NCBI GenBank assembly: GCA_964035575.1
Contig: OZ037893.1
Coordinates: 558,001-622,000 of the forward strand
Origin: Rhynchopus sp. YZ270_cl-10
Lineage: Eukaryota; Euglenozoa; Diplonemea; Diplonemida; Diplonemidae
Reading direction: 5' to 3'
Length of the DNA stretch: 64,000 nucleotides
The translations under genes and the position numbers were made by a program. Of the stretch, positions 46,641 through 56,656 are shown piece by piece. Position 1 is the stretch's first letter; each line of letters opens with the position of its first letter. Under the pieces are notes generated by a model, which had not been told where the DNA came from, made no database searches, and worked only from the letters and a program-made list of their open reading frames with translations.

Positions 46641-48377
46641 TCATGTCGTCACACGTTTGTAGTGGGAATACGACAGGCCGATGTCTTCAGCATCTGTTGC
46701 TAGTCGCATGGATCGGCGAGGGTTGCTGTGCATGCTGCCGGTGGCGGTCAAGGGTGTCATGGGATTGACAGAAACCGAACGGTTCATAGAATTAGATAAG
46801 TTTTCCCCAGGAAGTGCGCTGCCTGTAGGGTGGATGGAGGTAGGAGAGTTGGGTGGCGAGTCGATACAGGTCAATGGCACCTCTGCACCTGCCAGGCTGT
46901 TATCTGGAGAAGCGTTCTGGTTATGGTTTGCTACCATCGCCTTTGAGCTTGACTTGCTGTAACAGAAGAAGGCAATCCCGCAGCACATGATCACTACCCC
47001 AACCACGCAAAGAATGAATGAATACATCTCTCCGCTCCCAAACGGAAATGACTTCTCATCCGACGACGACGAACCATCTGGGCTGGGGGCGTTTTGAACA
47101 CCTCCGTGAGGATCATATGGAGCGTATGTGATGGGGCTGCGTGTAACTGGCGGCGGTGGTGTCATAGGAGGTACAGGGGTACAACAAGGTGCCTGCGTTG
47201 GCGGGCCCAACGTAGCACCATCAGGCAATGGGGTCGCGGGTGCAGGGGTGGCATCACTCCCCGTAGGTGCAGGGGTGACGTCACTACCCATAGGTGCAGG
47301 TGTCGATGTATCAGAGACCGCTGTCGGTGCCGCTGTTGTTGGTGCTGGTGTAGGTGGTGAACTTGATGGTGGGACATCTGTAATAACCTTTAAATATTTG
47401 ATCGGGAACATTGCAAACACTTCCCCTCCTGCAGAAAACTCTCTCGATTTGGTAAATACACCCGCGGCATCAATGGCTCCGACGACAAGAGTGGAGCCAG
47501 TTGAATACATGAAGTCCCTCGTCCCAGGGACAAAGCCAATTGAAGGTTGTCTAGCACCCGCGGCGGTTTCCTGTGGTCCTAGCACTTCATAATCGGGGAA
47601 GGTGACACCCGTAACTCGCACTGGCAAAGACTTGTCGTCGGAGTCGAGGAGGAACACGTCGCTTGGCGCTCCCTCCTTCGTGACAAGTGCAGCGATCTGT
47701 CCTGTTGTTTCATCTACTGCAACTGTACCAATCCTATGTGCCGCGGTCAGAGGTGTGTTTGAATTACTCCAGAGGCCACTCATCTTTGCAAGTGATTCGG
47801 TCGTCGTACCAATGCTCTCCACCCAACCCATCCCCCCCTTCGTGTATGACACGTATTTAGTCCCCGTCCCCACTGCGGTCGAGCCACCTCCGCTTTCTTC
47901 ATCGACCCCGTTTATCGCGAACACAATCTTGTTCGGAAGCACCTTGTCGGTGACAGACATCATATAACCGCTCCATGCGCTGCCAAGAAAGACATTAAAA
48001 TACAAACTGTCACCTTCGAACGCAAGCCCTGATTTGGATTTCAACTGGAAACCTGTGGACGATACTTTGGTGTATTTCCCGCTTGCTGAGGCGAGGTCGT
48101 AAATATAGATCGGGTTTGGTGCAGAGTCCCCTTTGCATGTCCACGACACATACCCTTGCTTCTCACCAAGGGTGGGCTGTGAGGCAAACGAAAACGGAAT
48201 ACAGTCTTTGTCTCCATTGTCCTTCCAATTCGCGAGCTCCACAGAATCACCTGTCATAAAGTCGGCCACCTTTACCCCTTTATCATCAATGTAGGCCGCA
48301 TAAGGCTGTGCTGTAACCCCTGTGCACAATAACAATAATACTGCGCATACAAATACAATACTATGCATTACCAACAT
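46641..48377 (-). CDS. Type I membrane protein with Pro/Thr-rich stalk
   Basis: About 578 aa from ATG 48377, single exon. It has a signal peptide ('VFVCAVLLLLCTGVTA'), then an extracellular domain of about 330 residues with repeated 'VAVDETTGQIAALVT'-like strands that suggest a beta-propeller-like fold. A Pro/Thr/Ala-rich mucin-like stalk of about 90 residues follows. One membrane span comes next ('FILCVVGVVIMCCGIAFF'), then a cytoplasmic tail of about 100 residues rich in Ser, Asn and Pro. Likely a surface receptor or coat protein; no family recognised. The longer frame from 48521 adds a stretch that looks like untranslated sequence; 'AATCACAG', about 30 bases before the ATG, would be the splice acceptor. 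Confidence 0.78.
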   Translation of the reverse strand: MLVMHSIVFVCAVLLLLCTGVTAQPYAAYIDDKGVKVADFMTGDSVELANWKDNGDKDCIPFSFASQPTLGEKQGYVSWTCKGDSAPNPIYIYDLASASGKYTKVSSTGFQLKSKSGLAFEGDSLYFNVFLGSAWSGYMMSVTDKVLPNKIVFAINGVDEESGGGSTAVGTGTKYVSYTKGGMGWVESIGTTTESLAKMSGLWSNSNTPLTAAHRIGTVAVDETTGQIAALVTKEGAPSDVFLLDSDDKSLPVRVTGVTFPDYEVLGPQETAAGARQPSIGFVPGTRDFMYSTGSTLVVGAIDAAGVFTKSREFSAGGEVFAMFPIKYLKVITDVPPSSSPPTPAPTTAAPTAVSDTSTPAPMGSDVTPAPTGSDATPAPATPLPDGATLGPPTQAPCCTPVPPMTPPPPVTRSPITYAPYDPHGGVQNAPSPDGSSSSDEKSFPFGSGEMYSFILCVVGVVIMCCGIAFFCYSKSSSKAMVANHNQNASPDNSLAGAEVPLTCIDSPPNSPTSIHPTGSALPGENLSNSMNRSVSVNPMTPLTATGSMHSNPRRSMRLATDAEDIGLSYSHYKRVTT

Positions 48378-49070
48378 CTTCCCACCCCTTCCCAAACGTT
48401 TCCTGTGATTTAGTGAAGTGGGAGTGGGACAGAGAGAATAATTTGACTTGAAATGCAAAAGCCCGCTCGTGACAGTCTCGCTTGGTACATTACCGGGTGA
48501 ACCCGTTTCGACCCAAACCATACAGTCCTACAGCCAAAAGAGTATTCACATCTCATAAAATATCCGTAAACCACGGCACACGCCAGCGTGATATGTCAGG
48601 ATGATTCTCACGTTTCGGCTGTCTGCTCCTTAACCAGGATTCAGCCCTGTGACCGCTCTCATCAGAAGGAGCCAAATGGGGGGCAGGGGGGTTGTCACAA
48701 ACCCGAAGCTACAACAAATAAGTAAACAAAACGGGGGTAATGAGGGAAAAGACAACACTGACAGAAAAGCTGTGGTAGGAGTACCATTGGTGTATAAAGA
48801 CTGTAGATATCAAAACGCCAAACTAGGAGCGAAACAACAATCGTGAATAAAACCACACGGTGGGTATAATTTATTAGGGGGTGGATAGCTAGGGTAATTC
48901 CTTCACAAAAAGCTGTCCAAAGTATTATTTTGTACTTAGGCGTTTTCCGGCATTTTTTTTTTTTTTTTTTTTTTTTTTGATAAATTGTTGGAGTAGTGTA
49001 GTTGCCTCGGTTGTGTTGCCACAGTTGTGCAATCTCCACTGTCCCAGAATTTTGGGGTTGGGGGCTCTCG
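48378..49070. other. Spacer upstream of the membrane-protein gene
   Basis: It contains the fourth copy of the second oriented repeat (48446-48505) and a T run at 48953-48978. No gene seen. Confidence 0.5.
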
Positions 49071-49330
49071 CGTGAATTGGTACAATACAATATTGTTTCA
49101 AACGTTTCAATTGTCGGCAGCGCATCCAGCATTCAATGATTCGTCCATGAGACTGACCACAGATTTGATAACTAGTTCAATTACGGATACTTCAGGTGGC
49201 GACCAATTAGCACAATACAATGTTGTTTCAAATGTTTCAAGTGCCGCTTGCGCCTGCGGCACGATCACAGATTACAGAAATGGTTTAATTACGGCAAGAT
49301 TTACATCTGGAACAGAATTGTGTGGGGAGG
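49071..49330. repeat. 122-bp-type repeat units, diverged small array
   Basis: Two diverged units beginning near 49081 and 49211 share 'acaatacaat', 'ttgtttcaaa' and 'gaccaattag' with the units at 50160-50400. Spacing here is 130 rather than 122. The stretch ends by a 'gcgcctgcggc' palindrome. Confidence 0.7.
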
Positions 49331-49559
49331 GCTTGGATGGGAAGAATAGAGGAAATGAAAAATTGAAAAGGGTCTGGGGTGGTGTGGTATCTTTGTTGGT
49401 CGAAGAAGGAAGAGAAACTGACAAAACAGAGTGCTTGCAAATATTACACAACTTGTGAAAAGGCTAAATCGGAACAAATAGAAAGAATCGCAACAGAAAA
49501 GCTTTGGAGAGGATGCTTGCATTGTTCACTCAAGAACACCTAGAAAGGCTGATACTTAG

Positions 49560-49985
49560 GGGGTCTCATCCTGTACAATTTGTGAAGGAATTTTTGTCGT
49601 AAAAACTATTTTGTCGTTTTTGGCCGTTTTTGTCAAAAAAAACAATTTTTTTTTTTTTTGTTTTTGCCCCCCCGGCAGGGTTTCCAACAGGATTTGGGGT
49701 TTCAGGAATCGGAGATTTTTTTTTGTGACCCAGGACCAAAAAATGTGGGGGGGAAATATTTTTTTTTTGGGGGCCAGCTGCCAGCACCTTAGCAAAATCT
49801 GAATTCTGTGAATCTACCAAAATTTTGTTTTCATTTTGCATTTCCCCTCCCTCAAAATGCGAAAAAAAATAAGTGGTGCGACACTGCGGGACACTGGAAA
49901 ATTCACCACTCCCCTTTTCGTCCACTTCTTTTGACACAGCGAGCCAAATGCTCTGCACGGTGGGGTCGCATGACAACTAAGGCTC
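49560..49985. mobile_element. Degenerate copy of the palindrome-bearing element family
   Basis: It shares 'acggtggggtcgcatg' and 'cttagcaaaatc' blocks with the RPL5-intron element (near 26465 and 25858), and has G, T and C runs. Borders are not defined. Confidence 0.45.
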
Positions 49986-50149
49986 ATCCACAACCTCCTA
50001 AACCCCATTTGCCTCCGAGTGGGCCATGGCCACTCCGGTCACCTTGGTGGAAGCCCTGCCCCGCTGCTTTCGGAAATCGGTCAGCGACCTGTCAAAAAGG
50101 TTCTCAACGTACTTCACGAAAAAAGTGTTGTGTGGGGTCGGGGACTCTC

Positions 50150-50400
50150 GGGGGTGAATTAGCACAAAACAATGTTGTTTGAAACGTTTCAATTGTCGGT
50201 AGAGCATGCAGCATTCATCCATAAGACTGACAACAGATTTCATAACTAGTTCGACTACGGATACTTCAGGTGACCACCAATTAGCACAATACAATTTTGT
50301 TTCAAATCCTTCATACATCAGTTGTCGCCTGCAGCATACACTCATAAGACTGATTACAGAATACAGAACTAATTCAATTACGGACGGTAGCATTTACCCT
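50150..50400. repeat. 122-bp repeat array, family A (two units)
   Basis: Units starting at 50160 and 50282 are exactly 122 bases apart, with the shared 'tagcacaa', 'aagactga' and 'aattcaattacgga' type blocks. It runs straight into array D. Confidence 0.75.
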
Positions 50401-51217
50401 CAGAAACTATCCATTTCAGCACAAATCACATCCAACAAGACATTTTGGTACGGGACCAATTCCACAAACACATATCAATTTATTTGCGCCACGGAATACC
50501 TAGCGCTTGCAGCATTTACCCTCAGAATCCATCCATTTCAGCACAAATCACATCCAACAAGACATTTTGGTACGGGACCAATTCCACAAACACATATCAA
50601 TTTATTTGCGCCACGGAATACCTAGTGCTTGCAGTATTTACCCTCAGAATCCATCCATTTCAGCACAAATCACATCCAACAAGACATTTTGGTACGGGAC
50701 CAATTCCACAAACACATATCAATTTATTTGCGCCACGGAATACCTAGTGCTTGCAGCATTTACCCTCAGAATCCATCCATTTCAGCACAAATCACATCCA
50801 ACAAGACATTTTGGTACGGGACCAATTCCACAAACACATATCAATTTATTTGCGCCACGGAATACCTAGTGCTTGCAGCATTTACCCTCAGAATCCATCC
50901 ATTTCAGCACAAATCACATCCAACAAGACATTTTGGTACGGGACCAATTCCACAAACACATATCAATATATTTGTGCCACGGAATACCTAGCGCTTGCAG
51001 CATTTACCCTCAGAATCCATCCATTTCAGCACAAATCACATCCAACAAGACACTTTGGTACGGGACCAATTGCACAAACACATATCAATATATTTGTGCC
51101 ACGGAATACCTAGCGCTTGCAGTATTTACCCTCAGAATCCATCCATTTCAGCACAAATCACACCCAACAAGACATTTTGGTACGGGACCAATTCCATAAA
51201 CACATGTCAAGTTATGC
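50388..51217. repeat. 122-bp tandem array, family D (seven units)
   Basis: Seven units of exactly 122 bases, almost identical; marker 'aagacattttggtacggg' recurs at each. Because 122 is not divisible by three, frames through the array shift each unit, so the many overlapping 120-aa frames are not proteins. It shares 'gaccaatt' and 'gcagcat' with families A and C at matching places in the unit, so A, C and D have a common origin. Confidence 0.93.
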
Positions 51218-51297
51218 TGTTTCTGAGCACATAGAGCATTTTTTATTTATTTCCTAATTTTTCGGACAGCTAATATACTGACCAGGAGACCCCCTAG
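51218..51297. repeat. Module M1, copy 1
   Basis: About 80 bases, nearly identical to 52928-53012: 'tttctgagcacatagagca', then an AT-rich run, then 'cggacagctaatatactg' and 'accaggagaccccct'. It lies at the end of array D. Function unknown. Confidence 0.88.
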
Positions 51298-51716
51298 ACA
51301 CTGCGCCATGCAGTGGAGTGAATCCGCTCGTATTTGACTGATTCACACACTCCACCTCAGGCATGCACAGAAGAGTGCGTACAGTCTCGGTGTGATGTGA
51401 CGCAAGGAAAAGACATGTGTTTCGATTGTTGTCTGTGACACACACTTCCGCACCTGCTCTTACCAACACCTTCACAACAAGCAGCGTCCTTGTTCTTTAC
51501 CATGTCAGCCCCTGCATCAATGAGCACCTGCATCACATCTCCATCACCATCCCCAGCTGCTGCGAGCACCGCAGTGTAGCCGTTATCATCCTTGTGGTTT
51601 ACATTTATCTCTGGCAAACCAACAAGATAGCGCACAGTCTCGGTGTGTCCAAAATATACCGCAAGGATAAGACACGTCTCTTCATACGCAATTAGCACAA
51701 TACAATTCATCTCAAA
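51298..51716 (-). pseudogene. Ankyrin-repeat gene remnant
   Basis: Minus-strand text reads as ankyrin repeats: 'TCLILAVYFGHTETVRYLV', 'NVNHKDDNGYTAVLAAAG', 'VMQVLIDAGAD' and, in another frame, 'VLVRAGAEVCVTDNNRNT', 'SNTSGFTPLHGAVS'. The frame changes once between the two pieces, so it is probably a broken host gene or one with an unseen intron. Array C joins it directly at the upstream side, and module M1 lies at the downstream side. Confidence 0.7.
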
Positions 51717-52444
51717 GCACGCAGCATGCATCCATAAGACAGGTTGCAGATGTGAGAACTGGTTCGAATAGTGACATTTTAGCTGGCGACCAATTAGTAC
51801 CATACAATTCGGCTCAAAATACTGCAATTGCAGCCAGCGCACGCAGCATGCACCCATAAGACAGGTTACAGAAGACAGAACTGGTTCGAATAGTGACATT
51901 TTAGCTGGCGACCAATTAGCACAATACAATCTGACTCAAAATATCGCAATTGCAGCCAGCGCACGCAGCATGCACCCATAAGACAGGTTACAGATGTGAG
52001 AACTGGTTCGAATAGTGACATTTTAGCTGGCGACCAATTAGTACAATACAATCTGACTCAAAATATCGCAATTGCAGCCAGCGCACGCAGCATGCACCCA
52101 TAAGACAGGTTACAGAAGACAGAACTGGTTCGAATAGTGACATTTTAGCTGGCGACCAATTAGCACAATACAATCTGACTCAAAATATCGCAATTGCAGC
52201 CAGCGCACGCAGCATGCACCCATAAGACAGGTTGCAGAAGACAGAACTGGTTCAAATAGTGACATTTTAGCTGGCGACCAATTAGTACAATACAATTCTT
52301 CTCAAAATATCACAATTGCAGCCAGCGCACGCAGCATGCAGCCATAAGACAGGTTACAGATGTGAGAACTGGTTCGATTAGTGACATTTTAGCTGGCGAC
52401 CAATTAGCACAATACAGTACGGCTCAAAAGATTACATGAACAGA
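51686..52444. repeat. 122-bp tandem array, family C (about six units)
   Basis: Units exactly 122 bases long, marked by 'ttttagctggcgaccaatta' at 51898, 52020, 52142 and so on. The first unit at the left is partial and fuses to the ankyrin remnant. Units differ from each other by only a few bases. Confidence 0.93.
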
Positions 52445-52448
52445 CATT

Positions 52449-52700
52449 GACCCATTTTCCGATGGGTCACTCAACAGCTCCCCTACCTGTAAAGGTAGGA
52501 GCCTGGGCCTTGTGACCCCAGGTGGCGTTTTACCCCATTGTTTATGATTTTGTTTTACTTTTTTTTCAAAACGCGTCGATCTGAACACTTAGGTACACAT
52601 AGTTAAGAAATTTGCCTGTGGGTGCGGTGGGTTAGTAGAGTTTGGTGGAAATGTGGATTTTTTATGATGCATTGGGTGTGGAAAAAAATATAAAAAACCC
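52449..52700. repeat. Module M2, copy 1, with predicted stem-loop
   Basis: Matches 56010-56248. The first 90 bases carry 'cctacctgtaaaggtagg', a hairpin with a GTAA loop, inside an outer 7-bp pairing GGGTCAC / GTGACCC. Then 'cctgggccttgtgacccc' and 'ggtggcgttttacccca'. The last part has 'aagaaatttgcctg' and ends in 'gggtgtggaaaaaaatata'. It follows array C directly. Confidence 0.85.
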
Positions 52701-53385
52701 TGTTTTTTTTGGGGCATATGGGTGTCAGAACGACGCTGTGGGGAGAATGTTGGGTGGGAAGCCGTATTTTACATAATTTTTGACCACTTTGAAAAATCAT
52801 GAAAAAACACGCAAAAAACGCCCTTGTACAAAGCCATTTTTGAATTTTTGCATTTTAGGCCCAAAAAAAGGCACTAATCCAGTGCGGGTTGTGACGAATT
52901 GTGCAGAAAATGTTTTCTGGGGGACCCCTGTGCCGTTTCTGAGCACATAGAGCATTTTTTATTTATTTACTAATTTTTCGGACAGCTAATATACTGACCA
53001 GGAGACCCCCTACTGATACTTTAACATTTACTCTGATCAGCAGGCTGCTGAGAGGGGTGTGGCATAACTTGAAATGAAGACAAGGCGAGAGAGAAACAAT
53101 TCGTGAAAAAAAAAAAAAAAAAAAAAAGAAAAAAACAAAAGTGGCCTTTAATGTTAATAAAAGGCCCTCACAAAGTGGACTTAAGAATTTTCAGACATAA
53201 CCGACGACTGCAAAGATCCACACTATTTAAAAAAGGATGAAGTTCAACTACCTGACTCGGTCCTGAGACAATAACCCCAGTCTCTCTGAACTCATACCCC
53301 CCTCTATTTCCCCCACTGTCGCCGATACTGCCTCCATCAGACAATCTTATAAAGAACACATAACGTCTCGATGCACCAAAAAGAA
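52701..53385. other. Spacer with M1 copy 2, downstream of the USP gene
   Basis: M1 copy 2 at 52928-53012, then an A run at 53107-53129 and unique sequence up to the USP stop codon. No gene seen. Confidence 0.6.
52928..53012. repeat. Module M1, copy 2
   Basis: Direct repeat of 51218-51297, with one base change in the AT-rich run and a different sequence after 'gagaccccct'. Confidence 0.88.
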
Positions 53386-54609
53386 TCACCCCCGACGATG
53401 ATAAAAAAGAAGGTATGCCTCTGAAAAGAGAAGCCTCGGGTTCTTTGTCACACTTGAATCATTGCAATGATACCACGTACCCTCTGACTTCACGTATGCA
53501 CTGTAGTGGCCGTCCCCCAGGTTGTGTCCGTGGTGACAGACAACACCATACAGGTCATACCGAAGTTGCACCTCTAGAGAGTCAGAGTGCACGTATGGTG
53601 CCATGTCCAACTCATGCGGAAGTTCAACGATCGTCTCGATCTTCTTGAGCGGGTCGTGAAACCTCGCCAATTGCAGTGCCAAAACATTTGGCAGCCGCAT
53701 CACACGTGTCACCATTCTGGCTGCGAAGGTCTGCGGGTGGCAGGTCAGGCACTTGTACTCCTGCTCTGCGTGCATTTCTTCCACCCTAAAGAGGTGCTGA
53801 AGTAACGCACCCAATGCCACTGGCAATGTACCGGTGCCCCGCGTGGGGAAGTGCAATACAAAATTGAATGAGGGGGTGACGGTGGGGCGCTTAGTGTCAC
53901 AGCCAAAACAAGTGCATGTCTGGACATACTGTAGATAAAGAAAACCCATTGCTGGACAATTAGAACTCTCGAGGTAAGAGTTCACTACTCGTGCCGAGGC
54001 CACAGACAAAGTCTCATGATCCAGCACTTCGTTGGTGGAATGTTTAACTTTCCCACGTCTTGCCTCCACCTCGAGGGCGTCCGTCAGCACAAGAAAAAAC
54101 CCGTGGCAGTCTTGCTGCGTATCCGTGAACCCAGGCTCCTTCGCATTTAATGCGTCGCGTATGCTCGTAGGGCGGATCACATCTTGTGCATCCGCAGCCA
54201 CTGACTGAGCCACCACTTCGCGTATCGCCCTCGAAAAAGGGCCAGCATTCGAGAGGGACTTCACAAACGAGTCCGTGTACACTAAACACTGTAAAACAGA
54301 GTTGATGAAACACGTCACGCCGAAGTTATGGAACCCCCTCGGCACTGGTGGAGGCTGGTGGAGGGTTGCATCAAGGGCAGCCTGCAATTGCTCCATCTCC
54401 TCCGCCTCCCCAACGCCTGGCTGGTGTGGGTTCTGCTGCTGCTGTGGTTGCTGTGGCTTCTGTGGCTTCTGTTTCTTCTGTGGTGGCTGCTGCTTCTGTT
54501 GCTGCTGACCGTGCTTCGGTGCAGGCTTACGCTTCTTTGCAACATTCTGGGATGCATCAGTCCCAGCTCTCCTCCGCTTCCTCGGACTTTCTGCTGGTAC
54601 TGGTGGTGC

Positions 54610-54641
<32 letters not shown>

Positions 54642-55449
54642 GTGCTGCTGGTGCTGCTGGTGCTGCTGGTGCTGCTGGTGCTGCTGGTGCTGCTGGTGCT
54701 GCTGGTGCTGCTGGTGCTGCTGGTGCTGCTGGTGGTGGCTCCGACACAAGGAACAATTCGCAGCTCACCGCTCCTGATCGGTCATCTTCAGACTCAGACA
54801 TGTCGTTCGTGCGTTCGTTCGTAGCACCCACTGTGTCCTCAAGCAAATTCCTCAGGACTGTGTCGCTGCCACCGCGCAGCTTCGCACACTGCACAGCACT
54901 ACCCATGCCCCTGCGCACCAAGTCACACAAGGAAGACACAACGTGCGGCGTTCGCCTCCGCTGCCACAGGTAGTCCCGAAGTTCATCAACACGGATACTC
55001 ACAGCCTCACGTGCCGCATTCATCACGTGCTGAATCTCTGCATTCAGCGTCTCCGTCAACGTCTCCAAGCAACGGGCTGCCCAAGCACGTGCCTCATCCG
55101 CCAGCACAGCGTCCGTCACTCTGCGGTTCACCTTCCGGATGGCGTACACCTGCAGGGTGGCAGCAGTGTGGAACCTTCCCTTGAAGTTTCCCCGCTTCAC
55201 GGCAAGTACCAGCGGAGCTTCCCAGGAAAATGGTTGCCCTTTGGTGGCGTGGTCGATGGCGTCGTCCAACAGGCCGAAACGCTCCTCAGCCCTGTCCGTG
55301 TCCTTCACCACAAATCCGGTCGTCTCAGTGTTTGGGTCCCCGAGGTCGATCTCTGGGGAATACGACACAACCAAAACCACCACCCAATGCCCGTCTCTCT
55401 CAAACATGAGGGCGCGGACCGTGTCGTGCAGGTGCGCATCTTTGCACAA
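53386..55449 (-). CDS. Ubiquitin-specific protease (peptidase C19)
   Basis: Removes ubiquitin from proteins. The open frame gives up to 687 aa. The catalytic core starts near residue 370: Cys box 'GVTCFINSVLQCL' (usual form GNTCYMNS), 'QQDCHGFFLVL' (usual form QQDAQEF), a zinc-type pair 'CTCFGC' and 'CLTC', the His box 'HNLGDGHYSAYV' and the closing 'WYHCNDSSVT'. All three catalytic positions (Cys380, His648, Asp/Asn664) are kept. The N-terminal 210 residues have no known domain. A low-complexity linker of (Ala-Ala-Pro)n and Gln/Lys-rich sequence lies between. The frame given starts at a TTG; the first ATG is at 55407, and a short upstream exon is likely. 'TTCCTGCAG' near 55505 may be the acceptor. 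Array E begins right there. Confidence 0.88.
54602..54732. repeat. 9-bp GGTGCTGCT minisatellite coding (Ala-Pro-Ala)n
   Basis: About fourteen copies of a 9-base unit in frame with the USP protein, with little variation. Length is likely to vary between alleles because frame is kept for any copy number. Confidence 0.9.
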
Positions 55450-55489
55450 TGTCGCCTGCTGGTTCCCCTCCTCCCGATTGGTTTTCGTG

Positions 55490-56004
55490 AATTGTCACAT
55501 TCTGCAGGAACAGAATCAGGTCCCTTCACACAATTCAGGTCGCAACACATCAACACATCATATCTGGAGCAGAATCTGGGTTCAATTGTGAGACGCTTAT
55601 TGGTTAGAATCAATTTTCGTAATCTTCAGCAACAAAATCGGGCCCCCTTACACAATTCAGGCAGAAACACATCAAAACATCGCATCTGGAGCAGAATCTG
55701 GGTTCAATTGTGAGGCGCTTATTGGTTTTCAATAATTTTCGTAATTTTCCGCAACAAAATCGGGCCCCCTCACACAATTCAGGCAGAAACACATCAAAAC
55801 AACATATCTGGAGCAGAATCTGGGTTCAATTGTGAGGCGCTTATTGGTTTTCATCAATTTTCGTAATTTTCCGCAACAAAATCGGGCCCCCTTACACAAT
55901 TCAGGCAGAAACAGACCAAAACATCGCATCTGGAGCAGAATCTGGGTTCAATTGTGAGACGCTTATTCGTTTTTATCAATTTTCGAAATTCTTCACCAAG
56001 ACCC
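55490..56004. repeat. 122-bp tandem array, family E (four full units and one diverged)
   Basis: Marker 'atctggagcagaatctggg' is at 55562, 55684, 55806 and 55928: exactly 122 apart each time. The sequence is not obviously the same as families A, C and D. The leftmost unit grades into the presumed 5' end of the USP gene: 'gattctgttcctgcag' at the gene replaces 'gattttgttgctgaag' in the array, read on the minus strand. Confidence 0.93.
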
Positions 56005-56009
56005 CTCAA

Positions 56010-56248
56010 ACGATTGTCCGATGGGTCACTCAACAGCTCTCCTATCTGTAAAGGTAGGAGCCTGGGCCTTGTGACCCCAGGTGGCGTTTTACCCCACAGA
56101 ACTACGCAGCGGTTGCCGCATAATCCCTCAGCATCAATTCAGAAGTACACATCGTTAAGAAATTTGCCTGCGGTGGGTTAGTGGATTTTGGTGGATATGT
56201 GCATTTTTATGATACGCTGGGTGTGGAAAAAAATATATAGGAGGTACC
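56010..56248. repeat. Module M2, copy 2, with predicted stem-loop
   Basis: Second copy of 52449-52700, right after array E. The inner hairpin has two base changes: one makes a G-U pair and the other turns a mismatch into a pair, so the stem is kept. Later parts have small deletions. Confidence 0.85.
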
Positions 56249-56323
56249 CTAAAATAGTGATTTTAAATTTTTTTTTTTTTTTTTTTTTTTTGAGCATCTA
56301 GAGTTTATTCCCCAGCCATTTTC

Positions 56324-56354
<31 letters not shown>

Positions 56355-56656
56355 TGTATTCTGTAACCTCTCTCTATTTTACGGCAGGTGTGACCGGTTG
56401 AGGTGATACTTCCGGACTGAGGAAGGGCATTCTTTTACTTTTTTTTCTGTGTGTTTGTTTTCTTGTTGTAGTCTTTTTTGGTGAAGGGGCTTGGCCGACG
56501 ACACTGAGAACCTCTTTGGTTCATAGCTGTTAACGACGTCTGGTCCTACCTAGCTGTACACTCTAATTCTAAAAATAAAATAAAATAAAACCAATAGGCA
56601 AAGGGGGAGGGGGGAGGCTAAAAGCCAAACAAAAGTAAAGAATGAAAAAGAAAAAC

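Noticed and set aside
50206-51234. Series of overlapping roughly 120-residue plus-strand frames
   Set aside because: They are the same 122-bp unit read in shifting frames; 122 is not a multiple of three, so no continuous protein results.
50388-52444. CRISPR-like array
   Set aside because: Repeats are contiguous with no variable spacers, and the DNA is eukaryotic with spliceosomal introns.
52455-52520. tRNA gene suggested by the 7-bp stem GGGTCAC / GTGACCC
   Set aside because: Only about 55 bases lie between and including the stem arms, with no T arm or anticodon arm of the right size.
51218-53012. M1 direct repeats as long terminal repeats of a retroelement
   Set aside because: They are only about 80 bases long, do not begin and end with TG...CA, and enclose no capsid, RT or integrase sequence.
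54328-54824. Plus-strand Leu/Val- and Cys/Trp-rich frames
   Set aside because: Antisense of the 9-bp minisatellite and Gln-rich linker of the USP gene.
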